Part shown: one piece after another, positions 1-11,349 of the stretch
How the letters are laid out: every line of letters begins with the position of its first letter
Numbering within the stretch: the first letter of the stretch is position 1
NCBI GenBank assembly: GCA_004369085.1
Contig: ML210376.1
Location: 1-43,586, forward strand
Direction of reading: 5' to 3'
Source: Coprinopsis marcescibilis
Taxonomy: Eukaryota; Basidiomycota; Agaricomycetes; Agaricales; Psathyrellaceae
DNA: 43,586 nt
Position numbers and translations under genes: made by a program
Notes under the pieces: generated by a model
Database searches by the model: none
Seen by the model: the letters and a program-made list of their open reading frames with translations, nothing else
What the model was told of the DNA's origin: nothing

Positions 1-679
1 GGAGACAACGACAACTCCCTCCTCGCCGATAGGCTTCTCCAATGTCGCCAATTGACTATCCAACATTGACGCCTTCATAAAATGACCTGGCCTCTTCTCC
101 ATTCTGTCGTACAGCAGCGGCTGTGGGCCGTCAATGAAGACGAAGAATGTCGGAATGTTCTCGAGATTTGGTTTCAATTCTTGAGGGAGGCTGGCCTTCT
201 CCGATGATGCATTTTCCTTGCCTCGCAGGATGTCGCGGTAGTAGCGCTTTAATGCAGAACACCCAACGACAACACCCCGCAAATTATCTTCATCGGCCTC
301 TTTGAGTGTTTTTTGGTTTTGCTGTTCGACGATCAGCTGCTCCGCTGTTGCCCTGATAAGCTTTAACCACGGTTCACGATCGGAATCGTTCAACGGGATG
401 CCAGCCGACATCTTATCAACGTTGGACTTTGGATGCAAGTCATCGCCTTCGACGAATGGAATGCGAAGTTCCTTGGACAATGCCGACCCGAGAGTCGACT
501 TTCCCGTCCCAGAAACTCCCTTCAAAATCAATGCATCAATAAATCTGAATAATGCAGGACGGAAATCACCAGACCATTACGACGATCAAGACCGGGCTTC
601 TGGCATCCTTTGGCTCCCCTTTGACTTTCTCAACACCACAGGCCCTCTTGTCGGTTTGTGAATGAGTTTCTGTCACCAT
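1..679 (-). CDS. Gluconokinase, partial (C-terminus beyond left edge)
   Basis: Phosphorylates D-gluconate with ATP to 6-phosphogluconate, feeding the pentose phosphate pathway; expected in the cytosol. Two exons are visible: 575-679 and 1-519, separated by a 55-nt GT-AG intron (520-574). The join gives VLIVVM followed by the P-loop GVSGTGKST at about residues 36-44. Further family signatures follow: EGDDLHPKSNVDKM, the SALKRYYRDILRG block, and RPGHFMKASMLDSQLATLE near the C-terminus. The ATG at 677-679 is the first in-frame start, and gives a 35-residue leader before the P-loop that is longer than in bacterial GntK. About 208 residues are present, and the last few lie outside the window. The shikimate-kinase-like fold is shared with other small kinases, but the motif set is specific for gluconokinase. 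Confidence 0.93.
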
Positions 680-1353
680 CCCACTTATCGGTCGCGGTCG
701 CTGGACAAGGATCTAATCGACCTGTGAACGGAGCGACAGGAGCATTGTCGGATCTCAGTCACCGCACGGCGGATAGTGGCGGGCCTTCAACATTCAACCC
801 CTATTTCTTTGGGGAATTTCCAGGTTCCTTCCTTCTCTTCACTCTCCAGCCTTGTGCTTCCCGCGACAGTGTTCGACCCGCGGTGGTCTACAAGGTTTTG
901 CTGTGAGACTGCTTTCAAATGCATTCTCCCGATCTCATCACCCGTTCCTTGTATTCCGAAGGGATTCGGAGTCAAAAGGCTGCTTGACGCGGACGGCACG
1001 CCCTCGCATTGATCGTCAGCTGTGGGCCCTTCTGGCTCATTTGGGCCTATACTTTAAGGCACTTTACTGCTTTTCTTGCTCCGCAGCCTTACACATCGAT
1101 AGGGGTGACAGCACCAGGTGATTGCACCAGAGACAGGTACGCACAGCACATCCCGCCAACTATGATCGAGGATGCTGTGCGCAGCTTACTATGTACATAG
1201 TAGACGCGTCTCCTGACGGGGTCCATGGGGTGTATAAAGGGATATAAACTGAAGAAGGTGAGAGGATTCCCTTCTAACCCGCCACGTTCTATTCGCTACT
1301 TTGAGGCCTATCCTTGGTCGTACCACCTTTTCCACACTCGAATTTGACCAACG
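680..1353. promoter_or_regulatory. Divergent intergenic region between gluconokinase and the receptor gene
   Basis: About 670 bp separate two divergently transcribed genes. Small ORFs on both strands overlap one another and match nothing I recognise, so I call none. A TATA-like motif (TATAAAG, 1232-1238) and a second TATAAA at 1243-1248 lie about 105-120 bp upstream of the receptor ATG. A pyrimidine-rich stretch follows, which fits a fungal core promoter and 5' leader. Confidence 0.5.
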
Positions 1354-3368
1354 ATGGATGCAGACGCGGTTTTTACTTTTGATGAGAGGTTGGGAATCTA
1401 TTTCGCAGTGCAGTCCTCGTTGTAAGTTGTAGTTTCTGCGGTGAACTGATGGGTATCTTGCCAGTTGATGTTGACATGTGTTCGTCGACAGTCTGTCTGC
1501 GGCTGCAGTATCTGTCCTTCTGGTATATGCTTTGGTGAGTCGCGTTTAGATCCATCCCATTCTTCGCTGAACGTAGATGGAATAATGGCTTAGTATCGAT
1601 GGCTGAAACGTATTCGGATCCAACGAGATGGCTCCAGAGTCCAGACAGACGTTACGGATTCGAGTCTATTTCTCAATCTTATGCTTGCAGACCTGCTGCA
1701 AGCCTTGGGAGGCATGCCTAGCATCAGATGGATGAGAGAAGGGGTGAGTGTTCTGATTATGCGCTGTTTTATTCTTACTTTCTTGCATGCGGTGGCAAGT
1801 GTCCTGCGGTGCAATGGTCGATGTTGGGACTAGAGCCATTGAGGCGGATAACCCGACATTTTCTATTGATAACTCTCGCTTTCTCCTTTCCTTTCGGCAA
1901 TTTTGCTGCGTTCTTGAGCCCGAGTCGTTCTGATGGAATATTTCGTTTGATTTTTCAGCGCGTTACCGAAGGATCTCTATGTACAGCACAAGCCGTCATC
2001 AAACAGATTGGCATCAATGGGGTGGCCCTGACGTGAGTAGAATCCTTTCACTCTCCCATCGACGAACTCGCAAAGAATGGAAGCTGATGTGAATCCTTGC
2101 GGCTCGTTTCTCCCTTTCTGTGGCCGATGAAACCCACAGGTCACTCGTAAGTCCTGTATATCTTAGATCTCAGCCCTGACAATGGACCTTCTGACGCCAA
2201 CCCCTTCCTCTAATATCAGGCCATTGCTGTCCACACCTTCTTGGTGCTTGTCTTTCGCTGGAGGGCACCACGGCATATCTCAAAGTTCCTGGTTCTCGGC
2301 GTATGGATCTTTACAGCGTTGGTGGTGTCTATCCCCTATGCAATCCATAGAAACGAGCCCTATTATGGCGATACTGGATACTGTGAGTGTTATCTGACTT
2401 GAGCGCTTTCTCAATTTACGCACATGGCTCTAATCGCTTGTTCTCAAAATATAGGGTGCTGGATCTATTACCACTGGAGAACTGAGCAGATTGTATCGGA
2501 ATACCTCTGGGTATGGACGGCGGCCATCTTGATGGGCATCCTGTACGGGATCATGTTCTTCGTGATGAGGGGGTTTGTTGCTATCGAGAAGGGTCGCGTC
2601 TCCTGGGTGGGCCCTCGGGACAGAATAAAGCCAGACCTGGACGAGGCGGAGAGCGAGGAAGAGGAAGAAAACAGGTACCTCGCAAATCTTCTCCTTTTGT
2701 GAGTACTTCACCCTGTCCTTATCCGCATTCACCCTCTGACTACAAGTACTCCTCTCATATGACGAATCGTATACAGCTATCCGGCGGTGTACATCTTTTG
2801 TATGCTCCCGAACACGCTGTCGCGGTGGATGTCCTTCACCGGTTACACTATCCCCAATGAAGTCACGCTCTTTGCGAGTGCCTTGTTCGCGTTGTCCGGG
2901 ATGTTCAACGTCATCCTGTTCTTCATGACTCGGCCTGAGCTTGTCGTTGGACCAGGGGAAGCACCGGCATCACCTGCAACTGATACACCCATGGACACCA
3001 AGTATGGCCACCTGCCACGGACAGAGCGGGCCAACAATACCGTCGGTGCTAGCGCCACGGGCGGCAATGGGAACCTGGACGAGAAGGCAGGTGGCAGGGA
3101 CTTGGGACAAGGGTTCACTACTGCATCTGCGTACAAGGACCAGCTTGTCTTGGACTCTCAACTGTACCAGTCTCCCCGGGGTGCTGAAAGGACACTATCG
3201 TACTCTGGATCCTTGGTGCCTACGCCTCACTCGCCCGTTACCTCTGCAACCTTTACGACAAGGTCGGGCCACGGCTTGTCAAGCTCAACGAGTGCGAGAC
3301 CTCGTACTGGAGGATCTCGTGTCGATGACGATGATGACGACAATGATTTCGGACGTCTTCCTGGCTGA
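1354..3368 (+). CDS. Seven-transmembrane G protein-coupled receptor (cAMP-receptor/Git3-like)
   Basis: Probable plasma-membrane nutrient or environmental sensor that signals through a heterotrimeric G protein; the ligand is unknown. Exons: 1354-1421, 1492-1534, 1594-1743, 1959-2032, 2140-2146, 2220-2382, 2455-2674 and 2777-3368 (1317 nt, 438 aa). Seven hydrophobic segments lie near residues 13-39, 58-80, 91-125, 130-152, 180-205, 243-262 and 268-290. A Cys near the start of TM3 (SLCTAQ) and another in loop 2 (YWCWIYYHW) could form the usual extracellular disulfide. Loop 3 carries a strongly acidic run (EAESEEEEEN). The C-terminal tail, about 145 residues, is Ser/Thr-rich and ends in an Asp run before FGRLPG; such a tail could be phosphorylated. 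The 7-nt exon is needed to keep the frame and yields TSLAIAVHTF in TM3. The exact receptor class is inferred from topology and resemblance to basidiomycete receptors. Confidence 0.85.
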
Positions 3369-6300
3369 TGAAAATCATATTTACTGGTTACTTTTGGAAC
3401 TGTTCCTGCCCATTGACACTTTTTCGAGCTCGTATAAAGTCGCCTGTTGTTCCCAAACTCCGGCATCACCGTTGCCATAAGTGTATGTATCTTGATCCTT
3501 TAATCTTTCATCTTGTATGTACTTTAGTGCCTCACAGATCCGATCCTGCAAGATGATCGATCAATCCTCGTGTTTTAATATCATGTTGTAGATATTATTA
3601 ATATAAGTACCCTTCCGTTTTTGCTAGCTTGTGCGCCTGTGTATACATACACTGCTTTAGCGCCAACATTTCGAGTCCACTGCGCTTTCCTCGGGTTACC
3701 AACTTATATAATTCTGCTCTCCTGCGTAACTCAGGCTCTTCTGTGTGATTTCTTCAACATTCGGGCAGACTCATTGCCATCCATCTATCAATGTCACATC
3801 TTCAATCAAGCGCCTCAAGAGTCGGCAAAGTCCGACGACTCTCCTTGAATATATTCGCACCTCAGCCCCTCTCCCCATTAACGTCACTCGTTGATCATTA
3901 ATAGTATTAGTTTGTCGCCTATTCAGTCCCAGTTTACGAGACTATCAATGCCGGCGGAGTCACTTGGGCGACCGCATCCTCTTGCTGCGTCAGCTACAAG
4001 TAATCTAAGGTTCACAGTACGGCATAGGATACGAATGAGTGTTACTCTGACAGATTTCCCTTGTCGGATGTCCAAAACGGTTATATCCCAGCGAATACTA
4101 TGTACTGCATACGCGAACTATTACAAGCTTGTACACTTTTCTCTTCTTTTTCTCATTCTCACCCTGGTTAACGTTCCTTCCTTCGAATTCTTCTGTTGGC
4201 TCTGTTCGCGATCCCGTCGGCTTTTGGAATCCTGGGTACTGCACCACTATGTCAGGAAGTACTCAAATAATCTGATTTCTGCATGGAGAAGGCGAGGAGG
4301 TAAAGATTTGAAGAAAGATCACTGGTTTTAAATAATGGGCGCTCCAATTGATGATCGTCGCTTCTAGGCAGTGGTCGACGCCTAATGTGACTGCAGCAAG
4401 TTGTCCAGTCGGAAAGCTTGAGAAAGAAACCCAACGAAGCTGTGTTAAATCGAGGATAATAAACCATCAAAAGTCTCAAACTCCCCTTAGAAAGAAGGTG
4501 GATGGGCTTCGCGGTCTTTCCAACTTAAAGGTTCTGTGAAAAGGTCTTGGAGTTTGCGTAGCCTGCTTGATCAAATAGATAGGGATGCCGTATCGAGCCT
4601 TCTCCCGAGTGACCTGACATACTAGGACCGCAGCGATGTTGATACTCGACTTGAATGCGGGTTTAACGGGGTGTATATTTAACTTGGTATGGTGCAGTAT
4701 GTACGTAGGGATAATGACTTTCAGGAACGTAGATAGATCATAAGAATACAATGATAATTGTGGTTAGATGAAACATACATCTCGTTATTAGCTACTAATA
4801 CAGCACTTGGGTGCAATTTGCATCTGGGATGTGGGGAACTCTCGCACATCACGTCAAAAATCCAGAATAGGTGGTAATGTAGAGGGATGTTACATACATT
4901 CCTCTTGCCGACTTCATACCGCCGACTCTATCGCAACATATAGTACCTCAATGTACCATACCCTGGCTCTTAATTGTGCCAAAAGCATGATATTATCCTA
5001 GGTCATATGGGCGTTCCCTGGACTCTTGATCAATTCAAGTATCCCAGATAACGTTCGGTCCTGGTAAAATCGTGATACATACATACCTCAAGTTGATTCG
5101 GTATGTGTTGAGCTCGCAACAAACCTTGCCTTGGCCTTCGATGATGGCAAGACCTCCACGGCTCGAGTCCAGCCGCCTCTGCTGCTTCTATCACAGCCCA
5201 AATGTTGGTACCCACGAACTCCCTTTCCAATCCAAGATCTCCTACTAAAGAACCAAGATGCAATGCAATTGTGGGTAAAGTTAATTTACAAAGTCCGAGA
5301 GAATGGGAACGCATACGAACTTAAAAGCGGTACCCCTTACAACCGCTGGATGTTTGGAAGAGCGAGACTTGTGCAGTGAGTACCCGGGTGAGCCATTGCT
5401 TCATGTGAAGCTTGGGCTGATTCAGGCCAGGCCGCCGCTTCCGACGACGAGGAGTTGATACTGAAATCCATTGATATTATGAACCACCCATAGGTATCAA
5501 AGAAATGTCACCACCGCATCGTACTCAATTACGACCTTGTGAAACCTTGTGCTAACACGCACCTTGTGGTATGGACCCCACGCCTGTGGTTCAAACCGAG
5601 GACGGACCGAGAATTTCTGCTTGACTACCGAAGAGCAGGAAAAGAAGGCGTGAGCACGCATTTTGAATGGCTCAGAAAAACGTGTCATAAAGAGCGGGAG
5701 AAGGGTGCTCGAGGGAAACCCATTGTCAGCCAAGGACCCCACCAATGTATGGGGAAGCTGCGATCCCTCCTTATTCGGGGGCATCAAAAGGCACATCCTG
5801 CCCGGAGATTCTATCCCCGGACTGTGCATATGATGAGCGAAGGCTGCGAAGGGAGGCGGTAAAGTCGGGTGAGAAGAGTTAAGGCGCAGCGGAGCGAGAG
5901 CCTCACGATGCAGTCAATGAAATCTCCTTAGCAACCCTCTGATGTCAGTGTCCAAATGAACAGATCTTGACCTAGTTCAGCAGGGCAAGTTCAGCAGATC
6001 ACATCCTACTACTAGATCGATCGATCAGACATCAATCTAGAGCCTACATGGACTATGACTTACCAACCGGAACTGAGAGAGGAATGTGCTTTCAAGATGA
6101 AATTCTGCCCAGCTACGGAGCGGGACGAAAGATATAATAGCAAATAAAAGCACCTCCTGGTTTGGTCCTGTGAAGATGGAGAACATTATGTGGGGTTTAA
6201 TTGACGAAAGGCGGTTTGAAATCCATTGATGAAGAACTCTATTGCCTCCAATTAGGCCTTGTGAACTTTCGATGTCGACACAGAACCCGCCCTGCACCTG

Positions 6301-6766
6301 AAAAAGCAGTAGGGCGATTGACATTGATTGCACAATTCAGCGAAAAGATCAAGAATATGACCTCCACAAAAATAACCTGAAGATGGCCTTCATTTAACCT
6401 CCGGCGAGGTCAATACCTAGCTCGTTAGACCTGATATGTTTCCACCTGGTGAAACTAACGAATTGCCCGACTGTTGCGGCATGCCACAATATGGGACACC
6501 GCCGCTACCAGCCTTTTTCCATCGTGAGGTTAGGGCAGACCCGGTGCGAAGGAGGCGCATGTATTTGGACGACCATCGTGCAGGAAAACGGGGTATGCAC
6601 TGAGATTCTTAGATATCAGATCAAGCAACACTAGTTGGCTAGTTGGGGTACAAACATATGTGACACTGCCTCAGAGAGCGCGTCAACTTGAGTTCGGCTG
6701 TGAGGGGAACCAAAACCTTACACTATTGACACTGTGCAGGGATATTCCGGTAATCCGGGGTGGTTC
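3369..6766. other. 3.4 kb stretch with no supportable gene
   Basis: I found no recognisable coding gene on either strand. The longest open frames (plus 3891-4331, 146 codons; minus 5497-5829, 110 codons; plus 5539-5862, 107 codons) have no family resemblance and no convincing splice extensions. The 5497-5862 frames overlap on opposite strands. Two near matches to a tRNA B-box could not be folded into a tRNA. The start (about 3369-3600) probably holds the receptor 3' UTR. The rest may be spacer, decayed mobile DNA or non-coding RNA. Confidence 0.5.
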
Positions 6767-7253
6767 CTACTCTTTCATGTCTTCTTCATCGTCCTCGTCC
6801 ATCTCATTGCCAGTGAAACCAGCCCTAGCGAGCGCCTCCTTGGAGGTATAGTCAACGCGTACGCCACGGGTGCGGCGACCAGGAGGAAGAATGGCACTGG
6901 GGTCAATCTCCTCGAACTGATCTTCCTCCTGTGAATAAAATAAAAATGGTTGGACAGGACGCGTTCAGCGCGTTAGATGACGCGAAAAATAGACGCATCA
7001 CGTACATCTTCCTCTTCCTCCTCTTCAGCATCCTCGTCATCTTCTTCTTCTTCTTCGTCCTCTCCTTCTTCTTCCTCCATGGACACGTCAGCGGTTTCAG
7101 TGGCCTTGCCCTTTCCTTTGTTGGCGGGCGAGGCTACGGCATCAACAGCTGCGTTTCTGTTGAAGAGAACGTGTTAGATAAAGGTTGCATCATGAACGGC
7201 GGCTACAAAAGAGCTCACTCGGCTTGGGCTTGGTCGGTGGCACTGGACGACAT
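6767..7253 (-). CDS. CHZ1: Histone H2A.Z-specific chaperone CHZ1-like protein
   Basis: Nuclear acidic chaperone expected to bind H2A.Z-H2B dimers and hand them to the SWR1 remodeller. Exons on the minus strand: 7219-7253, 7006-7156 and 6767-6928 (348 nt, 115 aa). Introns of 62 and 77 nt have GT-AG ends. The middle of the protein is an almost unbroken Glu/Asp stretch. It is followed by the CHZ-motif region DPSAILPPGRRTRGVRVDYT and then SKEALARAGFTGNEMDEDDE before the stop. The short Ser/Ala/Gln N-terminus and the basic KGKGK segment before the acidic run are also typical. The length agrees with fungal CHZ1 proteins (roughly 100-150 aa). The start is the only ATG upstream of the first donor in frame. 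The identification rests mainly on the PPGRRTRG motif within an acidic protein. Confidence 0.88.
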
Positions 7254-7864
7254 GGTTGAACGGGAAGAAGATGGTGGTTGGAATGAGAATCCGGGGACGC
7301 GATGAATGCTGTTTGTTTGGGCACTCTATTTGGTTCAACTCTCGTAATCAGCCAATATATTCGCCCCTTTCCATCGAAATTTCATCCTTGGCGTATCTCC
7401 ATGACTCTTTCTTCCTTTCAACCATCTCAGTCTCAAATTTCGTTCGAAAGTATAATAAAGTTTGGATTTTGGACTAGCTTCTGACCCATCTACCTAAACA
7501 GACATCATACTTTGTTGGGATCGCAAAATCTACCTGCAATGCGGTGACATGAGGTCGGATCGCAAAATCTCCGAATTCGCCAGCTGAAAGAACCCGAATC
7601 TGCCTCCACCTTCAATCCAGTGACAGATTCCTATCTTTCCACTCAGAAGCCTTGATGGTGCTACGCTTTGCTGCTGTTTATCTGAAAACCATCATGGCAT
7701 GCCATCATCTGGTCCATAGGTGCACCTGTCCAAGGTGCTGGTTTGATATGATCCCGAGGTTACCTCAGCAGGGTCGCTTGCCGCACTGGTCTATCATTCA
7801 GTGGGCGTCATTGCCCTTTTAAACCGCTCTGATCCTTCTTGGCTTTTCTCCCCGTCCTTCCATC
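7254..7864. promoter_or_regulatory. Divergent intergenic region between CHZ1 and the DUF6593-type gene
   Basis: About 610 bp between two divergent genes. I see only short overlapping ORFs. An 11-bp sequence GGATCGCAAAA occurs twice at about 7518 and 7558, close to an ATCTACC/ATCTCCG context. No clear TATA box was found for either gene. Confidence 0.4.
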
Positions 7865-9914
7865 ATGAACGGTGCATTTGGAACAATTCAAGCCAGCGTC
7901 AAGGAGCTGACCAGGCGAGCTCGCTCGGAGTCAGCCTTGGACAAGGCTTCTGGCCCCTCCTTCAAGTCAGGTCCCTCCACGCCACGGCTCTCGATCCCTA
8001 GCCTACCAAAAAGCCTTCCCAGCTTTCGACGGAGTGATGGGTGGAGGAGACCGCCAACGCACGACAAGTCCCCTCTCGTCACTATGACCTTCTCATCTCA
8101 GTCTTTTCTTGACTCAGTCGTCACCGACGAGAACACGAAACACAGGGTGTACAGCATGAAGACGACGGGTGCAACGACCTCTATTACCAGGAGTATCTCC
8201 GCCGAGACCCAATTCTCCACAATTCGATGGCCTAAGCACCTGCCAACCATTGTTAGGGGCAAGATGGCGTCTGACGGGGTATCGATCCATCTAGGGAACG
8301 CACGGTGGATTGGCGGCGAGAACTTCCTGAAGCGGGGCCCTCGAATGGAGTCAGTGAGGCATACCTGTCGCCTGGAGACTTTGCTGATTTATATCTACAG
8401 TTCCTCGCGCAAATTCACACTACCAAATTACTCCCAACCACTGAAATGGAAGCGTTATGGCAATATCTATTGGGTAAGAGTTATATTAAATGTTTAATGT
8501 GCCGTTGATTAATAGGTGGCAGTGTACAACTTTGGCGGTGAAAGGACCAGTAGCTATCTTGGAGCCAGGGAAGGACAAGGTTCCAACGAGGATTCACATT
8601 TACGAGACCCTTCACGACAAGTACGATGCTAATGGCGTCTTGTCCTACCAAGGGGTGTACGTGCCATTGCTCGATTACATCCTGGTCACATCACTTTTGT
8701 TGGTAACCGACCTTCAGGAGTGGATGTTGGTGAAAAAGTCAGAAGGGAAGAACGCCATAGTCCCCCCTCGGCGTTCAGGGATTGAAGCAGAGCTTGTTGA
8801 AACAACGACTACGGAGGAACAATGGCGCAAAATTCTGTACAGAGAGCCACTTTACGGCAGGCTGGGCGAATCCTCGTCCAATCTCTCGCCCTCTGATTCG
8901 GATTCTCAACTGTACCCAATCACCCCAATCACTCCTCTCAGCAGTCACTTTGTCTACAGAAAGTCTTCAGCAGCCAGTGTGCCAGCAATTGCCTCCCTTC
9001 GATCCTTCTCATCAAATTCAGAATATCAAGGCGACGATGAGGAGGAAGTTACCATTCGACCACTCAGTCCATCAATGGAATCCGAATTCTACCCATCTTC
9101 CTCAGATATTGGGCACAACTATTTCGATCCATCGTACAACCGCAAATCGGTACAACCTGCTCCACCTGTCCCTCCTCTGCCTCTCGTTTACCGGCAATCG
9201 AACGCAGAAATCAAAGCCCTTCCATCACCTCCAGCTAGTCCGAATACCCCTTCAAGGCCACTTCGTAAACTTCCGATGCCACCAAGTCGACCAGGCCACC
9301 TGACCTTTGCCTCGGGTTCAGGAGAACGTGCGCAACCCCAGCCAGAACAGTCCAACAAGGTTACGTCTACATCCACGTCGACGTCCACCGGGAATCAGAA
9401 TCGTTCAAATGTTGTGAATCGAACAAGGTCGATGACTGCGAGGGCTGCCCCTCGACCTTTACCAGCAATTCCTGCACACATCAACTTCAATGGTTTGCGA
9501 CGAAGTCGGAGTCATGCCACGCTGAACGCCACTGTTCTGGACGATGCGGCGTTTGTACCCGCACCTTTCCCTTCAGCCCCATTGACATCATCACGCGCCC
9601 TTCCCCCCACGCCCCATTCGACTGACCCTACTTCACCGCCTCCCCACTTGGTGCAGGGAGAGCTGCGTGCCGCGGCAGCTACTGCACGAGCGATTCGCCA
9701 ACAAGGGTCACTTTTCTACGATCTACCTCCGCCACCCGACACGGCAAAAGACGAAGACGACGAGCTGGTACAGTGGGTTCAGCTGCTGACGAGCCCTGGG
9801 TTGGATACACAAAACCTGCCTCCTATGCCGTTACCCAGGCAGATGTTCGACATGCCGCCCCCAGCATATAACAGCATTGCTTTCTTGCAGGCTGCTGTTC
9901 CATCTCATGGTTGA
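7865..9914 (+). CDS. Basidiomycete protein of unknown function (DUF6593-type domain) with long disordered tail
   Basis: Function unknown. Exons: 7865-8349, 8401-8473 and 8523-9914 (1950 nt, 649 aa). Residues about 78-258 resemble the domain I recall as DUF6593. It starts at SQSFLDSVVTDENTKHRVYS, continues with IRWPK, the Trp-rich NYSQPLKWKRYGNIYWCTT (across the second intron) and KGPVAILEP, and ends in DYILVTSLLLVTDLQEWMLV. The second intron acceptor at 8522, not the nearer AG at 8515, restores NIYWCTT. The remaining 390 residues are rich in Ser and Pro, with PPPVPPLP-type runs that could bind SH3 domains. The N-terminal 75 residues are basic and Ser-rich, as in a cytoplasmic regulatory protein. 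There is no signal peptide. The domain name is from memory; the exon structure is well supported by frame. Confidence 0.78.
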
Positions 9915-11349
9915 AACCGTTCAACGTGTTGCTGGAGGATTTCTATCAGTCTTTTGCCTTTTTGGTGGTGCGGAACTTGCTGCTTGTCGACAGGACGTGT
10001 GGGACTGTCCTCTACATCCAGCCTACGAACATGGAACATGAGAGCCCCGAGGACTCGAGAACCTGCCGTTACTGAATGTTCGGCAGTTGCTAGCCTCTTG
10101 TCAACATCCTTGTCCTTGTTCTATCAACGGGTGCGTCCGGTCGATATTCCCCTGGATCTTTCATTCCTCTCCACTCCTACGGATTCATTACGATATCGAT
10201 ACCCATATCTTTGATTAAGACTGGGAATCTTAGTACAGACACTTACATGCGCTCCTTATTCCATTACTTACAAATTCAACGTCTTTCATTGTTCTCTTGC
10301 ATCGTCATTTTCTTGTCTCGCTTGGGCAACACATAAATGGCTTTCTGATTTTTCTGATTCCTTTCCGCCATTTGTGAACTGACCGCCGCATCATTTTTTT
10401 GTTCGCTGGTCCATCATTCAAATTATACTCTGGCATCTGCCGAGTGACCCTCTTTGGATTTCCGCTATCTCTTATCATTCCATTTCTCCTTCAAGGTTTT
10501 GTTTTCCGAACAATGCGCTTTCGCCTGCTTTCGCGCAGGTCCGCGATCCCAAACCATACGCTTAAAGTCTGTTACACCAGTCTAGCGTAGTTCGCATCTC
10601 CATATCATACAATCAATAGCATACCTAGCATATACACAAGCATCAAGTCTCACATCTCATCCATGATTTTCTCATGTTTACGTAGCATTCTCTGTATATT
10701 CATCCTCTTTAGTAGGCTGAATGTGATAATTGATTGTCGAATCGACAGGGGCCCAATCAAGGCTTAAACCTGATTCGTTGACATCGGCCGCTTTGCTTTA
10801 GATCTGACGGTCGACGGTGGACATGACCGTCAACGTATCAGCCACCCAGTTGCGATAGGTGCACCCACGTTTATGGCGTATCGTACAGTCTTATCTTTCC
10901 AGGTCCTGGAAGGAGACGAGCTCTCCGTCTGGACTTTCTCGAGTTTCTTGGTCTCAACTTGGTTTCTTGAGAGTAGCAAATCAAAATTGCCGGGATCTTT
11001 AGCCTCCATCGAGTACATAAGTATCTTCATCAGTGAATTGACGAGAGCATGATATATGATTTTAGTGAATATAATCCTTTATAATCATCATAATCCCTCA
11101 TAATCCCCAAAATCGGCCCATCAACAGCGATTATAACCCATATAATTACTGTCATGCCGTCCCCAATTTTGTGATGTTGGAGCCTGCCAAGGTTGAACGG
11201 AGGCAAAAGCCGTCAGAGAGCTAATTTAGTCTGACCACACCCATCCATTCCGAGTCATTCGGGAGAGCAAAAGGCACAGCGATTCGATAGCAAGGTAAGG
11301 AAAACGCGACAAATAGAAACACTAAACATACATCTGATGAATCGACAGG
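9915..11349. other. Convergent intergenic region between the DUF6593-type gene and muskelin
   Basis: Both flanking genes end here, so much of this 1.4 kb is probably 3' UTR and terminator. It is pyrimidine-rich to about 10650. The frames present (plus 9954-10214, plus 10399-10590, minus 10830-11030) are short and resemble no family. A small phased ATAATC repeat array sits at 11071-11107 and is listed separately. Confidence 0.45.
11071..11107. repeat. Short phased ATAATC repeat array
   Basis: The hexamer ATAATC occurs at 11071, 11081, 11090 and 11100, a spacing of 9-10 bp that is close to one helical turn. It is followed by AATCGG and by TTATAACC and TATAATTAC. The surrounding 100 bp are AT-rich. 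It lies just past the muskelin stop codon. It may be a polyadenylation-type region or a remnant of a repeat; no function can be assigned. Confidence 0.4.

Noticed and set aside
302..661. Plus-strand frame of 119 codons at the left edge
   Set aside because: It is the antisense shadow of the gluconokinase exons, which carry clear family motifs on the minus strand.
3891..4331. 146-codon plus-strand frame with one hydrophobic stretch
   Set aside because: No family resemblance, no convincing splice extension, and composition typical of non-coding sequence.
5497..5862. Overlapping antisense frames of 107 and 110 codons, with GGTTCAAACCG resembling a tRNA B-box
   Set aside because: Neither protein is recognisable, and the bases flanking the box do not form a T-arm or acceptor stem.
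6977..7177. Ser-rich plus-strand frame
   Set aside because: Antisense of the acidic stretch of the CHZ1-like gene.
7865..8497. Single-exon 210-codon reading of the DUF6593-type gene
   Set aside because: Splicing at 8473/8523 joins it to the downstream 1.4 kb frame and restores the domain.
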